Shown here: one piece after another, positions 13,850-16,799 of the stretch
Layout: the number at the start of each line of letters is the position of its first letter
Position numbering within the stretch: the stretch's first letter is position 1
Origin: a bacterium
GTDB lineage: Bacteria > Ratteibacteria > UBA8468
Length of the DNA stretch: 16,799 nt
Assembly: GCA_030637775.1 (NCBI GenBank)
Contig: DAOWFY010000116.1
Location: 1-16,799 of the forward strand
Reading direction: 5' to 3'
Made by a program: the position numbers and the translations under genes
The notes under the pieces: generated by a model
What the model saw: the letters and a program-made list of their open reading frames with translations, nothing else
Told to the model about the DNA's origin: nothing
Database searches by the model: none

Positions 13850-14154
13850 TTTTTATTATATGGAATTTCAAAATTATAGGGGCTTGATTTATCAAGCCCG
13901 CGGGTTCGATAAATCGAACCCCTACAAGTTCGCACCGAAGGTGCGCTAAGAATTTCAACAATTTCTTCAGTAATTGGTGGGGGTACCGGTTCATCATGCT
14001 TTTTTAAACTTTTCAAATAACCATCAATTGCATCCTTGATGTTTTTCAAAGCTTCCTTTCTCGTCTCTCCTTGGGAAATGCAGCCGGGTAAACCTGGACA
14101 CTCAGCGATGTAAATTCCATCTTCATCCTGCTCGATCAAAACACGTAATTTCAT
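13846..14154 (-). CDS. Stand-alone HicB-like protein with repeat-derived C-terminal tail (first copy)
   Basis: 102 residues. Positions 1-68 are a standard HicB-like domain (IEQDEDGIYIAECPGLPGC, then EPVPPP near the end). From about residue 69 the frame runs through a small hairpin (13931-13945) and the whole palindromic repeat at 13875-13926. This adds CRGSIYRTRGLDKSSPYNFE and a short end, so the natural stop was probably lost to repeat insertion. CGGAGGAAAGA precedes the ATG at ideal spacing, and a promoter lies at 14201-14230. No hicA gene adjoins. The TGA overlaps the ATG of the serA relic. Whether the tailed protein still binds DNA or a toxin is unknown. Confidence 0.8.
   Translation of the reverse strand: MKLRVLIEQDEDGIYIAECPGLPGCISQGETRKEALKNIKDAIDGYLKSLKKHDEPVPPPITEEIVEILSAPSVRTCRGSIYRTRGLDKSSPYNFEIPYNKK
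13875..13926 (-). repeat. Dispersed double-hairpin palindromic repeat, copy 2
   Basis: A 52-bp element with two clean stem-loops, GGCTTGATTTATCAAGCC and GGTTCGATAAATCGAACC, joined by a CGCGGG centre and bounded by TATAGGGG and CCCCTACA. On the minus strand it aligns closely to 608-660. It is read in frame by hicB. Confidence 0.88.
13931..13945. repeat. Small perfect hairpin beside the repeat
   Basis: CGCACC-GAA-GGTGCG, a six-base stem five bases from the palindromic repeat. It falls in the repeat-derived tail of hicB and probably entered with, or as part of, the repeat insertion. Confidence 0.6.
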
Positions 14155-14200
14155 TCTTTCCTCCGAATTTTTATAGGATTAATACTCCTCCCACATAATG

Positions 14201-14230
14201 ATATTATCCCTTAGAGCCCTTTTCTGTCAA
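14201..14230 (-). promoter_or_regulatory. Promoter upstream of hicB-serA relic-mntA-hepT
   Basis: On the minus strand TTGACA (14230-14225), an 18-base spacer and TAATAT (14206-14201). The spacer contains AAAAGGGCTCTAAGGG, identical to the spacer core of the serA promoter at 6644-6672. The -35 box begins five bases after the aminotransferase stop. It should drive hicB and, through overlapping genes, the toxin-antitoxin pair. Confidence 0.72.
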
Positions 14231-14234
14231 CTGC

Positions 14235-15374
14235 TTATATCCCTTTCAACAGAACTTCTTCTGCGGCTTTTATTCCAGAACCCAATTCGAACTTATAGCC
14301 TAATTCGGAAAGTGCCATTTCTAAAGCAGAAATGGCGGAAATAATGTCCAGTTTATCAAAGTAGCCAAGATGAGCGATGCGGAATATCTTCCCCTTTAAT
14401 TTCTCCTGACCACCGGCAAAATTGACGCCATATTTCTCCTTTAACCGCTTTGTTAACTCGGCACCATCTATTCCCTCAGGAACCTTCACTGCCGTTAAAG
14501 AATCTGCCGGTTTTTCTGCTAAAAGTTCTAAGCCTAATGCTTTTACTGCCGTTCTTGTCGCTGCGGCTAAAATTTCATGTCGCTTAATGATATTTTCTAT
14601 TCCTTCCTCTCTAATGAGGCTCAAGGACTTCCTTAAGCCGACAATTAAAGAGACCGCCGGGGTAAAGGGAAAATCAAACTTCTCTGAGGATTTATGATAT
14701 TTCTTAAGGTCAAAATAGTATCTTGGTAATTGGGATTTTTCTATTCTCCTCCAGGCTTTTTCGCTGATAGCAAGAAAGGATAACCCCGGAGGAAGCATCA
14801 GCGCCTTCTGGCTTCCGCTAATAACTACATCAAGATTCCACGCATCGGTTTGGCAGGAAACGGCACCCAAAGAACTGATGGCATCAATAACTAAAAGTGT
14901 ATCGGAAAATTTAGCCACGATTCTGCCGATTGCCTGGATATCGGTGAGCACCCCGGTAGAGGTCTCACAAAGGGTGATAAAGACCGCTTTAATGTCCTTT
15001 TCTTGGGTAAGAATTTTCTCAACCAATTCCGGTTTTACCGCTTTTCCCCACTCAACATCAAGAGGAATGACCCTGGCCCCATAAGAGGAGCAAATCTCGG
15101 CAAATCTCTCCCCAAATTTGCCTCCTTTAACCACCAGAGCCTTCTCTCCGGAGGAAAGAATATTACTTACCGCAGCCTCCATCGCTCCCGTACCCGAGGA
15201 GGCTAAAATAAGAACGGGACTTTTTGTCTGAAAAAGATACTTTAAATTGCCTTGCACCTCCTCGGTAATCTTCCTAAATTCAGAAGTTCGATGATGAATA
15301 ATCGGTTTTGCCATTTCTAAAAGTATATCCTCCGGCACCGGCGTTGGTCCGGGAGTAAACAGTCTCTTCTTCAT
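14235..15374 (-). CDS. Class V aminotransferase (alanine--glyoxylate / phosphoserine type)
   Basis: 379-residue PLP enzyme. It starts [18 protein letters not shown], a family hallmark (TPGPTPV). It has the cofactor-phosphate loop [11 protein letters not shown] (59-69), VIDAISSLG with Asp165 for the pyridine nitrogen, and the Schiff-base lysine Lys190 in [12 protein letters not shown]. Members of this group occur beside serA in many lineages and can serve as the transaminase that makes phosphoserine, so a role in serine synthesis is likely. A role in glycine/glyoxylate exchange is the alternative. The ATG overlaps the lon stop as ATGA. The C-terminal tail is intact and ends in TAA just before a promoter. 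Confidence 0.9.
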   Translation of the reverse strand: MKKRLFTPGPTPVPEDILLEMAKPIIHHRTSEFRKITEEVQGNLKYLFQTKSPVLILASSGTGAMEAAVSNILSSGEKALVVKGGKFGERFAEICSSYGARVIPLDVEWGKAVKPELVEKILTQEKDIKAVFITLCETSTGVLTDIQAIGRIVAKFSDTLLVIDAISSLGAVSCQTDAWNLDVVISGSQKALMLPPGLSFLAISEKAWRRIEKSQLPRYYFDLKKYHKSSEKFDFPFTPAVSLIVGLRKSLSLIREEGIENIIKRHEILAAATRTAVKALGLELLAEKPADSLTAVKVPEGIDGAELTKRLKEKYGVNFAGGQEKLKGKIFRIAHLGYFDKLDIISAISALEMALSELGYKFELGSGIKAAEEVLLKGI

Positions 15375-16798
15375 ACTAATACCTCCTTTAATACATCATC
15401 AACATTTTCCACGAAGATGAATTTTAGATTTTCCTTGACCTTCTGGTCAACCTCGGTTAAATCCTTCTCATTCTCTTTTGGTAAAATTACCCTCTTTATC
15501 TCCCCTCTCTGGGCGGCTAAGAGTTTGCTCTTTAATCCCCCGATAGGAAGAACCTTTCCGCGCAGAGTAATCTCTCCGGTCATTGCCGTATCTCCTCTTA
15601 CCGGTCTCTTGGTCAGACAGGAAACGAGAGAAGCGGCAATGGTAATCCCGGCTGAGGGTCCATCCTTAGGAATGGCTCCCTCGGGAACATGGACATGGAT
15701 GTCAAATTTCTTATGAAAATCCTTTTCAATCTTTAATTCAGAGGCATGGGCGCGTACATAGGAGAGAGCTGCCTGGGCAGATTCCTTCATTACCTCGCCC
15801 AATCTTCCGGTAATTAAGAGTTTGCCCTTGCCCTTCATTGCCAGAACTTCGGTAAAGAGCATATCGCCCCCGTATTCTGTCCAGGCTAAACCGGTAGCAA
15901 CACCAACCTTTTCCTTTCTCTCGGAAACGCTATATGTAAATTTTGGAACTCCTAAATAGTTGCTTAAATCCTTCGCGGAGACATCTACTGTACCTTTCTT
16001 AGTGCTTTCCTTATCCTTCTCCTTCGTTACAAACTCCCTTGTGACTTTGCGGCAGATTGTGGCAAGAGAGCGCTCTAAATCCCGCACCCCCGCCTCCCGG
16101 GTATAATTTCTGATGATGGAAAGTATCGCCTCATCCGCAACGGAAATCTCTCCTTCCTCCAATCCATTTGCTTTTTTCTCTTTGGGAAAAAGAAATCTCT
16201 TGGCAATCTCTAATTTCTCCCAGGTGGTGTAGCCAGGCAGAGAAATTGTCTCCATCCTATCAAGGAGGGCGGGAGGGATATTGGCTTCAGTATTGGCGGT
16301 GGTAATGAAGAAAACATCTCTGAGGTCAAAGCCAACCTCAAGATAATGGTCGCTGAAGGAAAAATTTTGCTCAGGGTCAAGAACTTCAAGCAGCGCACTG
16401 GCGGGGTCTCCCCGAAAATCAACCCCCATCTTATCCACCTCATCCATTAAAAATACCGGATTCTTCACCTTGGCTTTCCTGATTGATTGAATGATTCTTC
16501 CCGGCAGAGACCCAATATAGGTACGGCGATGCCCCCTGATCTCGGCCTCATCCCTGATGCCCCCTAAAGAAAGTCTCACAAATTCTCTACCCAGGGCTCT
16601 CGCCACAGATTTGCCCAGGGAGGTCTTTCCGCTACCAGGAGGTCCTACAAAACAAAGGATTGGTCCTTTTGGTTCCTTTGTTCTTTTGCGCACCGCTAAG
16701 TATTCTAAGATTCTTTCCTTTGGTTTCTCTAACCCATAGTGGTCTTCATTAAGAATCTTTTCTGCATTTTTAATATCAAGAGCGTCTATAGTTTTTTT
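15371..16798 (-). CDS. lon: ATP-dependent Lon protease, C-terminal part (5' end outside window)
   Basis: 475 residues are visible, open at the right edge (first complete codon at 16798). The order is the end of the helical N-terminal region ([17 protein letters not shown]), the AAA+ module with Walker [10 protein letters not shown] and Walker [11 protein letters not shown], the arginine-bearing LLDRMETI, then the protease domain with catalytic Ser in KDGPSAG and Lys in [10 protein letters not shown]. All catalytic residues are present. It degrades misfolded and some regulatory proteins in the cytoplasm. In other bacteria Lon also destroys labile antitoxins. MntA-HepT and the HicB proteins are nearby, but a functional link is only possible. 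A GTG at 16693 lies mid-domain and is not the start. Confidence 0.96.
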   Translation of the reverse strand, partial: KKTIDALDIKNAEKILNEDHYGLEKPKERILEYLAVRKRTKEPKGPILCFVGPPGSGKTSLGKSVARALGREFVRLSLGGIRDEAEIRGHRRTYIGSLPGRIIQSIRKAKVKNPVFLMDEVDKMGVDFRGDPASALLEVLDPEQNFSFSDHYLEVGFDLRDVFFITTANTEANIPPALLDRMETISLPGYTTWEKLEIAKRFLFPKEKKANGLEEGEISVADEAILSIIRNYTREAGVRDLERSLATICRKVTREFVTKEKDKESTKKGTVDVSAKDLSNYLGVPKFTYSVSERKEKVGVATGLAWTEYGGDMLFTEVLAMKGKGKLLITGRLGEVMKESAQAALSYVRAHASELKIEKDFHKKFDIHVHVPEGAIPKDGPSAGITIAASLVSCLTKRPVRGDTAMTGEITLRGKVLPIGGLKSKLLAAQRGEIKRVILPKENEKDLTEVDQKVKENLKFIFVENVDDVLKEVLV

Positions 16799-16799
16799 G

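Noticed and set aside
13470-13997. Longer 175-residue frame for mntA starting at 13997
   Set aside because: The extra N-terminus is antisense to nothing conserved and runs through the hicB tail, the palindromic repeat and the serA relic. The AGGAGG-led ATG at 13763 gives the normal family length.
1-16799. CRISPR array, tRNA, rRNA, transposase or integrase
   Set aside because: No regularly spaced identical repeats, no cloverleaf with a T-loop, and no recombinase motif was found in any frame inspected.

Overview
The window looks like a chromosomal contig from an uncultivated bacterium, perhaps of the Omnitrophota / PVC-like or another candidate-phylum type. This is a weak inference. It rests on short dispersed palindromic repeats, type IV pilin-like proteins with a C-terminal H...DGH signature, a TPR-tailed GT-C membrane protein, RNase Y, and stand-alone HicB proteins. 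Genes stop with TAA, TAG and TGA, so the code is standard. Bases 1-2321 are read on the plus strand. Everything from 2339 to the right edge is read on the minus strand, and the two blocks converge with a 17-base gap.

Plus-strand block: the 3' end of cysS, a URO-D/MtaA-type gene interrupted by one in-frame TAA, and two tandem paralogous micro-lipoprotein genes of 38 and 40 codons.

Minus-strand core genes, read right to left: lon (5' end missing), a class V aminotransferase overlapping lon by ATGA, serA, rny and nfi. The aminotransferase and serA form the first two steps of serine synthesis. They are separated by a 7.2-kb accessory block.

Accessory block (about 6.6-13.85 kb, plus the adjoining hicB at 13.85-14.15 kb). 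A 73-bp copy of the start of serA lies at 13777-13849, in the same orientation as the true serA start at 6545-6617. It has 3 differences, all synonymous. Near-identical promoters also occur at serA and upstream of the first hicB. This pattern suggests that a DNA segment entered the 5' end of serA and rebuilt that end, leaving the displaced start behind. No recombinase gene is visible. Cargo next to the scar is a solitary HicB whose 3' end runs through a dispersed palindromic repeat, then the relic serA start, then a MntA-HepT toxin-antitoxin pair. Each junction is an ATGA stop/start overlap. A long co-directional set follows: a second HicB, two prepilin-like proteins, a four-helix membrane protein, a HEAT-repeat protein, a permuted NlpC/P60-like secreted enzyme split by a frame change, an unknown Trp-rich protein, and a TMTC-like glycosyltransferase/TPR protein. 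These read as a cell-envelope module, but their joint function is inferred only.

No tRNA, rRNA, CRISPR array, transposase or integrase was seen. The gene-poor stretch at 4725-5039 holds three different palindromic repeats.
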